A DNA stretch of 64,000 nt from Phorcus lineatus (GCA_921293015.1 OV121081.1:60591022-60655021); one strand, 5' to 3'. Shown: positions 13,288 through 27,220, counted from the first letter of the stretch. Numbers and translations are program-made. Notes: generated from the letters alone by a model not told the origin.

Positions 13288-14094
13288 CTTTTTTAGTAAA
13301 GAATCAGTGCTTGCAACTTTGTTTGTTGAGATCCTTTTCAAACACGCTTTCACTGTTTTTTCAATTTGTTCATTGAACTTCATAAAAACAACATAGAAAA
13401 TATACATCATGAACAGTATTAGAGCTTCCCAATAGTAGATCTTCTTGTCCAAGAAAAATATAATTAAGAGTATGAGAGCCACACTATAGAAAGACACATC
13501 TCGGAACAAAGGCCACCAGGTCAAATGCAAAACTTCTTTGCTAAAAAGCGCACACATTCCAATAACAAAGAGAATATTAAAAACAGCAGATCCCACAATA
13601 GTTCCAATTCCAACATTGTTATTTGCGATAAATAGTCCAATTATACTTGTAAAAAGTTCCGGCATGCTTCCCCCTGCAGCCATAAACGTAGCTCCAGCGA
13701 CGTCCTCAGAAATGTCAATTTTTTCTACAATGACTCCTAAACAGGGCACAAAAAACTCATCACAGACAATAGCTAGTGCAACAAACATATAAATCATGCC
13801 GAAGACATGAAGGATCACAGCCCCATTTCGCTTTTGTTCTAGAGAGAAGGCATCTGGAGGGTAAACTCCTTTCGATTCTGTTGAGTTTGTGTCCTCTAAG
13901 AGATGGCGATGTATGAAATTCGACTCCCCTTGAAGGAGGTGGACTGGTTCACTGCCTACCAGGAAAGGCAGATAACTCTCGAGGCTGACCATCAGAGTGG
14001 ATAGATAGGCTACTCCAAACACCCCGAGCAATATAGTCAAACGAATGCCTCTGTTTCGCTTGTTCATGTAGTGTCGAAGCTGAAGGTTGGCCAT
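13288..14094 (-). CDS. K+-dependent Na+/Ca2+ exchanger (NCKX/SLC24A), first coding exon
   Basis: Encodes the N-terminal 269 residues of a plasma-membrane exchanger that extrudes Ca2+ and K+ in return for Na+. Visible in order: a hydrophobic signal-anchor (about 18-38), an extracellular loop with one N-glycosylation sequon (Asn70-Ser-Thr), then about five membrane segments (92-112, 132-156, 162-185, 199-216, 221-240). Segments two and three form the alpha-1 repeat: [15 protein letters not shown], then MPELFTS with the cation-site Glu146, then [29 protein letters not shown] follows as in NCKX1/2. The start is the ATG at 14094 (A at -3, G at +4). An in-frame GTG lies nine codons upstream but has no claim to be a start. 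The exon ends in phase 0 at AAG|GTACGT (13288). A good acceptor (TTATCATTTCAG) puts the exon start at 14234, giving a 140-nt 5' UTR. One oddity is Met in place of the usual Ala before Pro-Glu. The family call is firm; the paralogue (SLC24A1/2-like) is inference. Confidence 0.95.
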
Positions 14095-14234
14095 CTTTCT
14101 ATTGGGTGGTTCAGTCAACACAGAAATTGTTACTTGTTAAGTTTGTAAAGAATGTTGAGTGCCCATTTAAATGAAAGTCTGTTTAGGATTTCGGATCCTG
14201 ATGCACTTGTCCTCCGTACTTCATTGTGAGTTTT
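14095..14234 (-). promoter_or_regulatory. 5' UTR of the NCKX exon with two short upstream ORFs
   Basis: Leader between the predicted acceptor (AG at 14236-14235) and the ATG at 14094. It contains two short upstream reading frames: ATG at 14224 (13 codons, stop ending at 14183) and ATG at 14166 (9 codons, stop ending at 14137). Neither overlaps the main start. Such uORFs commonly lower translation of the main frame. An earlier noncoding exon must exist because this one begins at a splice acceptor. Confidence 0.6.
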
Positions 14235-17200
14235 CTGAAATGATAAAATTCATAAGTTAAATCATTATATCACACCACGCAGTAACTTAAGAAAGACAAT
14301 TTGTTTGTTCGAATACAAGGGACCCATAGTCATATCATATACAACTATAATCCATTCTAATCCCCCGTCTTCATTATGACAAATTATCTCGTATCACAAC
14401 GAATAGGACTGTCAAAAGTTGTAAATGTTCATAAATACAAATTTGGCTAACAACAATTACACTTCTACAAAAAAATTACAAAAATCTATAGTTTTTCCTG
14501 ATGAAAACCTATGATATATATGAAACAATTTATCTACAAAATATAAGAAATAAATAAGACATCAATAGGATACAATATCACAATTCACGAGTGGCTTACA
14601 ATAGTTTGTAACAATTTGTCATTTTGTTTTCAATTCTTGATTAATTCTGGGTGGAAAACACTAAATTTCAAAGAACTGTTAACAAAGTTGTTTGGAATAC
14701 ACAATATATTTACGAAAACTTTCTTGAAGCATCTACGGTATTGAAATTTGTAGATTATTCATGAAATTTTTTGACAAATAGAATGAATGGCTTAGAGTGG
14801 AGGAATGTTGCGGAATCAACTAGGAATCTTTTACAACATCATTAGGTGTTTCCATTATTACATTTTCGTTCAAATTGTCTATGAATATTGAGAAATGTGT
14901 AAAATTTTCCTTTCGTAATGATTCAGGATAATACGTTCATATGGTTGTCCCTTAAACCAAGACACTTCTATATACCTGAGCAGTTTGAAATTTCCTCCAA
15001 AATCCAACTCCTTAAAATATTTAGAGGGTTCCCTATGAAACAATAATGGACAGGATGCACTAATAACCTAAGCCTATGTGGTTGTGGACCATATGATATT
15101 TAAACTGCAAAACTGATGTCACAGCCTAGGGATATCTTAAACATATTTTCATGAATATACTTATGAAAGAGAAAATGCTAGACGATTATTTCTGTAGAAA
15201 AATTAGTGAAAGTATGAATAGGGATTACTTGGTTAACAACTACAATTGGGAAAATGAGGAGTTTTTGATGTATTCTTTATTCAGTGTTCTCTCTATCAAA
15301 AGGTTATATTTTTCAATATATCTATGTTTTTTTTATCAGAATAAGTTCAATACTATCAACAAAAGTTTATTAAATGTCAAAGATTCATTTTTAATGGATG
15401 TTCTTCCATTAAGTATCTTTGAAACAGTAAACTATTAACATACACTTCCATAAGAATTATGTCCAATTTTCTTTCTTTTAATGAAATAAGATGAAGTCAT
15501 TAATTTGTGTAAAACCTATTATTTCAAATTGGTTGGCTGATAAACTTCCTTTTCTGTCAAAGAAAGTTCTTTTGTTCATATGATAAAGATACAGTCATCC
15601 TTATTTCAAAATCAATCATAAATGTCAAAAGTCAAATTCATTTTTGAAATAGAAGTCTGACAATTTGTTTTCCCTCATTGTAAAAGCATAAAATGATAGA
15701 ACCAAATTCTGATATTGATATGAGAAAATGGCAGACACAGACGCATTTGATATTTCATTATGTATGACTTGTGAGAGAAGATTTTATGTTGACAGGCTAA
15801 AATATTCTTTAACAAGATGACAGTATCCGAGATTAAAATCACTTTGACATTTATACTTGCAAGCTCCAGATCTGGGACAAAATGGCCTGTTCTAATCTGA
15901 ACATGACAAGCAACGTATTATTGCGTATATATTGAAAGAGTAAGAAACAGCTGATCATTGTACAAGATGGCTTCTGTAAAATATGTCACAGCTAAAGTGA
16001 ACATTGTGATAATGTTTGATCTCGAAGATTTAACCGTAAATCTACTGTTAAAAAGCCAGAGCATCTTTAAACAAGTAATAGTCTCAAATCATGGAAACAT
16101 TTTCTAATCAAACCTGATGTTATCAAGTAAATCCAGTTCTTTCAGATACTGAAATGACAAATGGACAACTTGTCGAAAATAATACATAAATTTTAATTAG
16201 TAAAATTAGAAGAAATTTTGTTGAAGAGGTACAAAATCAGCAGATACCAGATAACAGACAGGTTTACTCATGGAAAACCCTAGAAGCAAGCAAATGCTGC
16301 TTGAAAATATCTAATGGCCTTTAAGGTGATGGACCCAAAATAAACATTTCATTTTGTTTTCTTCTACACAAAAGTATGACAAATTTTGTTCAAAATGAAA
16401 ATGATTCACTTTTAAGACCATAACCATGCACATAAAAGATAATCACCATAATCAAGAAAAATCAAGCTCTTCCTGGTAACAAGATGACATCTGACATGAC
16501 AAAAACAAATTCATAACAACTGATGCTGAAAGATTTAATCAGAAATTTAACCACAAAAGCATGGAATTTTCTGAAGCAAACAACGTCCCTGTTCTTCTTT
16601 GTACCGAAATACCTATTGTAAAAATTAGACACAATAAGAAACATCGCAAGATGTATGACAAGGAGTTATTTACCTTTAAAATTAGGCATAAATTCCAAGA
16701 AAAATGACATAGTCCCAGATCACACACGTTTATCCTGAAGAACTGGCATCAGATTCACAATTCCCTCCCCTCAATGACAACAAGGAGATTGGCTCAGGTG
16801 ATGATTTTTCTGTTGTGAGAATATCCCTAGCAACCAAGTACAGACCTGGGTAATAGGTGAGTTGCTGTTGACCACAACATTGCCTCAAAGTTGATAGCTA
16901 ATATAAAACCCAATACCCTTCTCCGTGATTAGCAGCCGATCTACATGGCTGCGGTGATTGGCGACAGAGCGTGTGATGAAATTGGTTCTCATTGGGTGAT
17001 GTTGCTGCTACATTATGGGCAGACTCCTGGCTATATGCGGGGTAAGAAATAAATGTTCTTGAGATTCTACCTTATCACTTGGCACAGCACGGATCTGATG
17101 CTGTCAATGTAATTATTCGTTGAGCGCTACAATGGGTATTGTCAACAGAGGAATATTGATCAGAAACACTGTCACCATGGTTGCTTGTTTCATGAATAAA

Positions 17201-19054
17201 GCACTAGCATATACGTCTGAGACACAGGTTGCCCGATGGGTGTCATTGTCTGGTTCTACCTTATTATACCAGATATTTAAAGTCATGTTCCTAGGCATAC
17301 AAGTCCAACATTATTCCTTGACATTACCAAACCACTGTCTAGACTGTAGAACATTCCATTTTTACACTTGACAATGCCCAATGACATATACTTTGATCAA
17401 CAATTTCAATGATGTATTAAAGGGTAGTAGATGAGTTTCCTAGGAAGACCGAATCTATTTAACAAGTTGATGAGACGGTAATGGTTACTGTTTTCTTATT
17501 TGATGCTTGATAATATTTCAAGGAAGCTCAGTTTTGAAAGGTCATTAGTACCAAATCTAAACAAATGAGTCCTTATTCAGGGTATAAAAATCTATTCTAA
17601 AAACATTGAATGAGATGATGATTCACTAGTGTGAACAACACCCACAGAGACACTGAAGCCTAAATAATAAATTCATGATCTTTAAATTCATATCACAAAA
17701 TGGAAATTATTGATTTTTCATGTCTATTTTTGAATTTGCTTAGTAGTCAAATATTTCAAATTATTTTACGATAATTTGAGTCCAATCCAACATGGTGTGA
17801 ATTCAAAACCTTTAAATTGCTTGATTAGTTAGGGTATTATATCAAAATTTCTGTTTTATTTTTCATGTTACTGAAAATTTATCAAATTTATCAATGATTT
17901 AAGATTTGAAAAAAAACCTTATTTATCAAAACATGTTCAAAACATTTAGAAATTTATTCAAACCATAATTCAAATAAATTTTAACAAAGACTGTTGAAAA
18001 CATAAACAATTTTGGCTATGTTTACAAATGAATATATTCCAAAGCCTAGAAAAATCTTTATGAAAAAAAGGTAACCTACACTCAAAAATAGCAAATGTTA
18101 GATACACCTCAATGATTAATACAACTTTACACTCATTTCATTGTTAAATAAATTCCAAAATATTTTTGATAATAAAGGAAGTTTAGTTCACTCAGTTCAA
18201 CTTATGTAATAATTCAATATTGATTAAAATATTTGAAAAGAGGGAAGTTCAATAATTTCCAAAACATTTTCATTCAAAATTGAGTAAACTACCAAAAAAG
18301 AGATTTTAAACTTTAAAAAATTCTTGATTGTCTACCAAGGATATAGTTCACTGCACTTCATTATCATTATCATAATGAAGAAATAAGCATTCTTCAAAAT
18401 GACGGTTGATAAAAAGATTATGAATGATTGAAACTGTCCATTGATACAGCGCGGGGTACCTGTCTTGCTAGAGATTGGGAGCCGTGTAATCGACAGAACA
18501 ACTTCCTTTGGCTAATCAGTCTAAGCATATTATCAATAAGAGAGTACTTGCACCCGGGGAACTTCTTTAATTAACTATATAGGATATTGATAATTAGAAT
18601 GGAGAAAATTATTCATTTTCCTTGGAAGCAGAAAATCACTTTCTTTGGTACACTTTGTTGAGACTAGTTATTTTCTCTACCAGGAAGGGGTTTAATGTTT
18701 GCATCTAATAGTTGGGGTATAGGAAATTGGGCCTTATCAATTTAATTGTATTTACAGTTCATTTTGGCATGAAAATAATTAAATCATGTCATGTGATAAA
18801 TAATGAATATCAACCATTTATGGTTAGAATATAACCTTATACAAGCAAAACTATTCCTGAGTGGTTGACTCACAGCTATTAAAGCTAGTTAAATATGTAA
18901 TAACTTAAGTTTTGGACTAATCATATTTCATTTTGATTATTATTGTATCAGAAAGGTTAAGAGTTTACCGAAAAATTATGAAAATGATTTGTGAAATCAA
19001 TTACAGTACTAAGTCTGTGCAAGGCATCTAAGTTTAGAATCGATATATATTAAG

Positions 19055-19203
19055 ACACGATTTTTGAGATAACAACTTATTATTGTGAAATTCATGTGTT
19101 TCGGAGTTTACGCTTACTCTTTCGTCAGGTGAAGAAGGAGTAAACATATACTCCACATTGTGATTTTCTCAATAAAGAAGTTGTTTTTTTCCAAAAATCG
19201 TGC
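19055..19203. repeat. Fold-back (inverted repeat) element
   Basis: CACGATTTTTGAGATAACAA at 19055 is mirrored by TTGTTTTTTTCCAAAAATCG ending near 19203. Inner parts also pair (GGAGTTTAC with GTAAACATATACTCC). About 150 bp, noncoding, MITE-like; no target duplication seen. Confidence 0.55.
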
Positions 19204-20011
19204 CTTCTTGATTACAGAATTGCTTCTGTTAGCAACAGCGTTATTCAATGAATGTTATTGATCAAGTATGTTTATTGTCTTTTGTTACATCATAAACCAA
19301 GTACATTTTATCTGCTGAAGCTATCAAGTATAAGAAATATTACAATATCTAAAAATATTTAATTGCATTATATACTTTTTCTCAATAATAAAAGAAGACA
19401 TCTATTTTGATAAACACGAATATTTAATAAGAATTATACATTTTTATGTTAATTATATGTACCACAATGTAAAAAATGTGGTGCATGAGATTGTGTATCA
19501 CAAAAAAACTTTATACAATTAATTATGCAAAAATTTATATTCAGCTATCTGATTGGTCTAGGGCAGGGCATGTGACAGTCAACAAAAAATCATATTCATA
19601 TTATTTCACTCCAAGTAAGACCAGAAGAATTCAAAACAACATGTTTAAGAAACAAAAAATAAGAAAAAGCAAAACCTTATTCCCGAACCAGGAGTTGACT
19701 GTACTGCTTACAAGTATCATATGAACCTGCTCAAAGGTGTTAATCCGATGTAGATCCTGCGATAATAATCCAATAATCCCCTCACTGTACATTAATTAGC
19801 TAAGAATGGATACCCTACAGTCTAGGTGCAGTTGGACTCAAGTCTTAATTATTTAAGAAATCGATTACACACTTGTTAATCTTTCTTTTCTAATGTTTGA
19901 TAGAATCTTTCAGAATATATTGTTGTAATGAGATAATAAATATATATCATATACATCTCTGTGTGTGTGTATGTATAAATTAACCATACTGTACAAAATG
20001 GGAACTTAATT

Positions 20012-20059
20012 ATCTATCTAAATATGAAAAATGTGATCTATCTAAATATGAAAAATGTG
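20012..20059. repeat. Perfect 24-bp tandem duplication
   Basis: ATCTATCTAAATATGAAAAA plus TGTG occurs twice with no gap and no mismatch (20012-20035 and 20036-20059), so it is a recent slippage or duplication. Confidence 0.9.
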
Positions 20060-20829
20060 AAAGAAATATAAAAAGACATGAGTAAAACATTTGTCAATGC
20101 AAAAATGATCTTAAAATAACAAGTTCAATAATTACTAAACAATAAGTAATTTTAGATAAGGTTAACACGATAACAAAAATAATGTTTCAAACTAATGATA
20201 TTTGGAAACGAGAACAGTTATGATGTCATTTTAAATGCATAAATGCATTGAGATTCAAAAAAGTACTTAGATACATTATAAAACTGTGTTGATATTCTTA
20301 AACATTTGAATTATTGATGTGAAAAATTATACAACAATTTAAAAATACGATGCGATTATTCAATCTTCATTACCATTAACTGAAAAAGGTCAGAATCAGA
20401 TGACGATTAGATGATGACCAAATCTGTAAGTTAATTCATTTAGGTTTTTAGATAACAAACAACATATAAAGTTAAGATATAGTGAAGGATGCTGGGCTTA
20501 TAAAACGAGAAAATTGCTAGCTTATAAAGGTCATAGGTAAAAATTAAAGAAAATGTAATTATGTAGGTAGATGTCAAAGGTATTTAGGAATTAGTTTTGG
20601 AAAGTATTTCAGGAATAAACAATATACAATTAATTTCGACCCAAATGGTATAAACCTTTGTATTACATACAATATCTGTACCAGAAGATTTTACAAGTTT
20701 TTTGTCAGGTTAGAATGAACAATCTCAGTCAGGTATGTATCATTATAATTAAGTGTCAAAATAATTAACTATACAGCCCCTATAGTAACATAAAGGAAAT
20801 GATAAACTTCTACATAATCATTATGAAAT

Positions 20830-21620
20830 GAATGGAGGACACAAGGCAACCATGGTTGTTCACCTTTGGATAAGCCATCATTGATTTCTAAAACGCCAAT
20901 GGTTTCTACGTTAATCAAATATAGAAAACATTCTACAATCTATTTCTATACAAGTTTGGTTAGAAGTTCAGTAATAATGGGGCTTGTAATGTGTTGGTTG
21001 TTCCTGAAATTTATAACTAGTTCTTTAATTTTTTTGACATTCAACATGAGGAAATTGTTCTCACACCAAGTTACAAAATGATTAACATTTTCTCTGTAAG
21101 AAAGTTCATTTTCTTTAATGAGTCAAACTAACGGTGTATCGTCAGCAAATTTTACTGTTACATTGTTTGGGTTACAACTAACACAGTCATTGGTGTAGAG
21201 AATGAATAAACCGGTGAAAGGACATAACCTTGAGGGGCTCCAGTATTTGTATACAAGATAGAAGACCAGGCGAAGTTAACCTTTACAAACTGAGGTCTTG
21301 GGTTAAAAATTTCTCAATCCATAATATTATTTTGCAATTTACATCCATATTCAATAGTTTCTCGAACAATATGTTCTGGATGGTATTGAATGCAGAAGAA
21401 AAGTCTACAAATAGATTTTCTTACATATGATTTGGGAAGCTGCAAATGCTTATACGCCCCTTTTTGCTCTGGTACAGATAACGCAAGTGCCTAACATCTC
21501 GCAATAGGAAGTTCAAAATGATCCGCTCAAAACATTTCATAGGAATTTAAGTAAGAGCAACTGGTCTAAAATGGAATTACATTGCAATTGATGGAGAGTT
21601 GGTATAGTCGGAAAAATACA
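20830..21620 (-). mobile_element. Decayed non-LTR retrotransposon (LINE) reverse-transcriptase segment
   Basis: The minus strand carries recognisable RT blocks in the right order. From right to left: FRPVALT and IPMKCFERIILNFL (about 21500-21575), FVDFSSAFNTIQ (about 21380-21415), GAPQGYVLSP (about 21210-21241), VKFADDT catalytic box (21131-21154), then HFVTWCENNFLMLNV with KELVINFR (about 21000-21080). In-frame stops occur (for example after VALT and just after FADDTPLV) and the frame shifts between blocks, so it is dead. The pattern is like Rex1/Babar or CR1/jockey-group LINEs; the clade is not settled. Plus-strand frames here are shadows. Confidence 0.85.
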
Positions 21621-21761
21621 TTGCATAACTATTCACAACAACGTTTTAGCACGATGTCAAACCTTGTTCAAAGCTTACAACCATTGTAACAGGCTTCACC
21701 ATATTACATAAATAAGTTGAAGTTGATTCCTTGCAAGAATAATAGCAGCGATGAAGCTATC

Positions 21762-22206
21762 TTCAAGAATTGATTTCAGCTGGACAGAGAATTGATATCA
21801 GTTTTACAAAGAATATTGATTTCTGTTAGACAAAGAATTTAATTAAGTTGCACAAACAATTGATTTTGATGTAGTTGCACAAAGAATTGATTTCAGTCGG
21901 AAAAGAATTGATTTTGATGTAGTTGCACAAAGAATTTGACAAAGAACTAATTTCAGTTGCACAAAGAATTGATTTAATTCAGTGACACAGAATTGATTTT
22001 GATCTAGTTGCATAAAGACTTGAATTTGATTCAGTTGGACTAAAACTTTATTATATACTTTAGACAAAGAATTTATTTCATTTAGACAAAAAAATTATTT
22101 CAGTTAGACAAAAAAATCATTTCAGTTACACAAAGAATTGATTTCAGTTAGACAAAGAAATGACTTCAATTAAACAAAGAAATGATTTCAATTAAACAAA
22201 GACTAT
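21762..22206. repeat. Minisatellite, ~22-bp unit ACAAAGAATTGATTTCAGTT
   Basis: About 18-20 diverged tandem copies of (G)ACAAAGAATTGATTTCAGTTR, unit length 20-26. The right half uses AGACAAAGAAATGATTTCA variants. It directly follows the LINE relic. The minus-strand reading frame rich in LNQ/QLDQ is a by-product of the repeat. Confidence 0.85.
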
Positions 22207-22835
22207 ATAGAAGCAGAGCTGTCAGTAAGTCCTATATAAACATGTTTGCAATAATTATTCATCATAAGATTACCAATACCATGTTGATACGGGATAATGC
22301 ATTGTAAAAACATATTACTTGTGAACAAGAGTAACTATCATTGATTCCTGTCACACATCTATTGTTGTTTTCTATCAAATGGGCCAGACTGCAGTAATCT
22401 GTTAATACTATTCTGGTAGTTAATTAGACTTACGCCTTGATTTTCACATCTCTCTTTGCACTTAGATTATAGTAATACAATAATAATGCTCATAATATAT
22501 CATTATAATATATTAATGTGTAACAATTTGCTGATAGTATAAAAAAACAATTTTGATTTTGAAAAATTCAAAATAAAAGATCTTGAAGAAACTTTTATCT
22601 TTGTCACATTTATATTTTCTTTTAGTGTCTGATAGAAAGTTTTGCAACATGAGAAATTCAGACTTAGAGCAGAATCATAAACAGGTAATCTGACTTTAAA
22701 CCTTTAAGGCACTGTAGGACATTTTTATTAAAGCAAAACATTTTGAGATATCTCGTTGGAACTAAACATTTGACCAATTTCAATTCTAACCTTTATTTGT
22801 TTATTGATTTCTATGGCCATGATGATTTTATACTA

Positions 22836-23461
22836 CAGCTGCATGCCAAAAGTTTGTTCACATACCTGAATATACTAATGCAAATTTCATGTAATTTGAG
22901 ATGCCTTTGAGGTATCGTAGCATTACAAAAAAGAAACGTATAATATTGAATTTTCAATACCCATATGTATATCCATTCTTCTTTAAGGCAAAGGTTTATC
23001 GTATCCAAAAATTACCCGTAACAGTTTTGGCAGGTCATTGAAGTGACCAGGGGTCAAAATACTGAAAACACTAATTTCTATTTTTCTCCATAAAATCCTT
23101 TATTAGTTATCAAATTCTTTAAACATTAGTCACGTTTGTTCCTTAGCACAAAGTCAATGTGATTATGTTGGTTCTAATCTCAGATAGTCGATATGGAACA
23201 TTTTATTTGACATTTAACGAAATCGAAATTTCAAAAGTTTGACTCCTTTTGTTTGTTTCAATATGCCAAAATTGGAATTTTTGCATGAGGGATCAGACAA
23301 TGCCAAAGTGAGTTCAAGAATGGCTATTTCACACATGGATAGTGAGTGATCCATTCTCACTCTTGCTGAAATTATTCTATTGACACTGCAACGAAAAACA
23401 AATTACATGATATTTGCACTACGATTCAGTAGTAAGTGAACAAACTTTCGGTATGCAGCTG
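22836..23461. mobile_element. Tc1/mariner-like MITE with TA target duplication
   Basis: 626 bp bounded by inverted ends: CAGCTGCATGCCAAAAGTTT on the left and its near-mirror AAACTTTCGGTATGCAGCTG on the right (about 26 bp, two or three mismatches). Both sides are flanked by TA (22834-22835 and 23462-23463). No transposase frame is present, so it is non-autonomous. Confidence 0.75.
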
Positions 23462-23469
23462 TATGCAGA

Positions 23470-26400
23470 TGACTGATTTCTGGACGGACACTCATCTACG
23501 CAATACTTCTGCCTCTAATGATGACAAAGCTCACACAAATCCTCATTACCTCAAGGTAATGGTTACATAAATGCTATGTTATGTGACGGGCAACGGAGAG
23601 ACCTTCATCATGCGTATCCATTAAGAGGATTGAGGTTTTGCTTTAAATGGCAGAATTATTTCTTCATGCATACATTCATGAAGTGTTTTTGACAGTTACT
23701 GCAAGACTGTAAACTATGTGTGATTCAACTTTCAAATACTAAACCATACAACATTTTGGGATAGGATGAAATTTCAAATTTTAAATTTCAAATGTTCAGG
23801 TCGTCTTCCTGAAGGTTCATCTACTCTAATAGTTATAACCAATAATCGACTGATATGCAACTAGGCACATAGCTAGAATACCTCTAATTAGGATACCCCT
23901 TTTGTGGGGGCGTAGATTAAGTACAATGCAATATGGTTTTGTAGTAAATTTCTCTACATTTAAGAATATGAGGGAGAATATTTGCTATAACGTACAGCGT
24001 TCTGTCACTGAAGGACTGGCTATTGGGTCAATAGACTGATTCAGAATTAGCACTGATTGTAAATGTGTATGTAATAGCAAAACTATAGGCAGAAGATGGG
24101 GGCGTCCTATTCATCTGAACTTGTATTAGTAGGAGCTTATATGTCAATTACTTATATGTCTTACTTTATTAACAGATGTTATTTCACAATAACTGATTCA
24201 TCAACAAAAAGAATATTCTACTTGGTTCATTCAAGAATTTAACAAAATGTAATAAAAGCATCTTAGAACTCAATATATCAAGTGATTCAAATTAAGATTT
24301 AAAAAATCCTTAAAGAGAGAGGTTAAATAGTTGAGAAATTGTCTTTTAGAGTGTTACAAAAGTAATTATATTTCACAGTTATCACAAACTATGAAAAACA
24401 CAAAGAAGAATACTTTACAGTTTCTGAAACTGAGAAAAAACATTCATGGCGTGAAATATGAAATGACAGTATTTCCTATCACATACTAAATTATCATATT
24501 CACATTTTAACTAGGACACATCTGGCATGGATTTGTGAGACACTGGGGTCCAAAATGCAAGTCTAAATTTAAAAAAAAAAAAATGTATTATAACGCTAAC
24601 CATTATTAACTATTTTGTTGAAATTTTGCAAGAAATGTGTTTGATTGATATTTTATTTAATAGATATGAAAATCATAATCTTTTTAATCTTAGTCCATGC
24701 TTCTCTTGGATAATGCAAGAAATGTCTGGCCCTAGAATAAGGGGCATTCTTTGTGATTGTTTTCGTAAATTTCAGTATAAAATAATTTCTCATGGATAAA
24801 AAAAAAAAATCCCATTAATGTCATAAAATCTTATCATTAATCAGATTTAAGTTAATGGGAAACTTTAAAGGTTAGTAATTCATAGTATAAGTCCATTATT
24901 TGATGACTCAGATAAGATTCAAAGTGCTAAATACTATATGGTGGCGTGACAAATGCTCACAAATGATGTCACTGAAATTCTTGAGCTTATTGCTTAGCAA
25001 CCAGGAAGGAAAAACATTAGCATGACACAATGTGACCATAAAAAGCATTGTTTTCTTTGAATTTTAGCAATCAAACATCAACTAGGCATCTACTAAATAA
25101 ATCAATTGTTCAAAATATTTAAGAGCTTACATATAGAATGAATACACATAGTTTCCAATAAAAATTCTTAATTTAAAACATCAAGTTTTTTAAGATATAC
25201 GTAAACTAAAATCCTTTTTAATATTTGTTCAACATATGTCATAAAATCATAGATTCAAAACCAAAAGTGTCAATACTTTTATAACTTGGTTAAACAAAAG
25301 AAATTTGTATTGTTTGTCTATTTACTTGATTTTTACATGAACATACACCAGATATATTCTGTAATATTTGAGAACAATAAAATATAGATATAAATGAAAA
25401 GTTTTCTACTTAACATAAATAACCCTAATGTGAATTAAACATATGAGAGTATAACATTTTGAATGAGCATGTTGCTTAGGTGTTTCAAAATAAACACAGA
25501 GTTTAAAAGATTGTGCCTTAGAGATTAATATTAATAGATTGGTTTAAGTCACAGGTATCAATGCCTATTAAGGATTTGCAGGTTCATATTCTATAATCCA
25601 TATCAGAAAAAGTCTTTAAGAATATATTGGTATGCTAAAACATATTTTTGGTTTCCTTGCAAACGCCAAGTTATCTTTTTTAATAAAGGGACGTTTTTGT
25701 CTGTTTAGCAGGATTGAGAAACCAAAACGAATTAAATTGCAAAAATGTTATAATATTCATGTTTCTTTTTACAACATCTCCCATACTGCAGTGACTGCAA
25801 ACCTGACCTTTTCGATATTGATCATACAAAATATTTCAAGGTATTAAACCATTAAAAATAAAAAGGGGATTAAAACTTCAAACTCTCTAATAACATCTGC
25901 ACTTTCAGTGGCTGAGCTACTGTTTATACAAAATGTTTTAAATTCTGTTGATGGTTAAATTTTCACTCATTTTTTGTATAATATAAAATACATACAAGCT
26001 AAAGCTAATCATTTAATGTAGGGATCAAATCAATAGTTTCAAAACCTTGTTGGGGTTAAAACGGGAGTATGTTGCAAATATCATGTTTAGCTCTGTAATG
26101 AAATGAATATGTGCAAAGTATTAAATTACTTTTGATAAATTGTTTTTAATGTGGTAGAATGAAAAGCTATAAATGGTAATACATTTTAAACATATTTAGA
26201 TGGCAGAAATTTTTCTTGACATACTGAATATATCTTAAATTCATTATATCTCAATAAGTAAAAAGGTGGATAAGAAATGTCATCTTTATATTCAAATCTT
26301 AATTATATCTTAATCCGGATATACTGTTCCTATTCCAAAAACATACCTATATTTCATATTTGGTAAAAAAGAGCAACCTTAACTGTCAAAATATAGTTTG

Positions 26401-27220
26401 ATGAGATAGACAAAATATACATTTACAATGTGCATTTCATAAGAAATAAATCATTGACCTTCAATCAAAAATATTTAAACAAATAAACTCTCTGATAAGC
26501 CAAACCTACCATAAATATATGATTAGCTCTAATAATATATATTGAAACAGATTAATATTACAAAAATATAGGATGAAAATATGATATTCATATGAACATA
26601 TAACCAACATAACTCCAAGATGAGCAAGACTGTTTGACATAGTTTGATGATATAAATAATATAACCATATTAACTCAAATTACAGTTTTAACATAAGAAT
26701 AATGCCAGCAATTACCTGATATGTAGAACTAACCATGATAAAGATTAAAATGACATACCTTCTCTGAATAACCATATTCCACTGCACACTGACCTACACA
26801 AGTACGTCAAGGTAAATAATAGCATATACTGTGAAAGGTTTCGTAAGGATTTCTGTTGATTCTCGCGGTACTCATGGTAACGTTAGAAGCAGAAACAGTC
26901 TATCCCAGAATTCAACACTCAAGTATTGACCGACTCTATAGTTAGACTTATTTTTGGTGTCATCTACACTTTAGACATTAGTCTTTCCAAGACTTGGACT
27001 GAATTGAAATGAAATCAAATAATGCCTAGTACTCTGTAAATATAAGATTTATTTTTGTATACCTTTATCAAGGTAGGAAGATGGATTCTTGGCAATCAGG
27101 AATTTTCGCAAATTAATCAATAACTCTGGCAATCTACATGTTAATGGTTGCATAGAGACGAGCTAAAGAGACCAAGTTGCTTTAATGTCAATGACAACTT
27201 TCAATGTTAGTGCCATGAAC
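23470..27220. other. Noncoding AT-rich stretch
   Basis: About 3.7 kb without a supportable exon, RNA gene or clear element. Only short A runs (24570, 24800) and ordinary AT-rich sequence are seen. The frame at 25632-25847 has no recognisable product. Confidence 0.5.

Larger units (their letters stand above)
14235..20800. other. Noncoding stretch, probably NCKX 5' intron
   Basis: No host exon could be supported in about 6.5 kb. A more GC-balanced patch at 16780-17110 could be an alternative noncoding exon or promoter of the exchanger (minus-strand ACCCAG|GTCTGT near 16840), but this is weak. The frame at 15151-15438 has no recognisable product. A fold-back sequence lies at 19055-19203. Confidence 0.5.

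Noticed and set aside
15151-15438. 95-residue plus-strand frame
   Set aside because: AT-driven composition, no recognisable family and no supporting splice sites.
16780-17110. GC-balanced patch as the exchanger's first exon
   Set aside because: Only a weak donor motif (ACCCAG|GTCTGT) supports it; the 52-kb candidate fits the gene-pair layout better. Kept only as an alternative.
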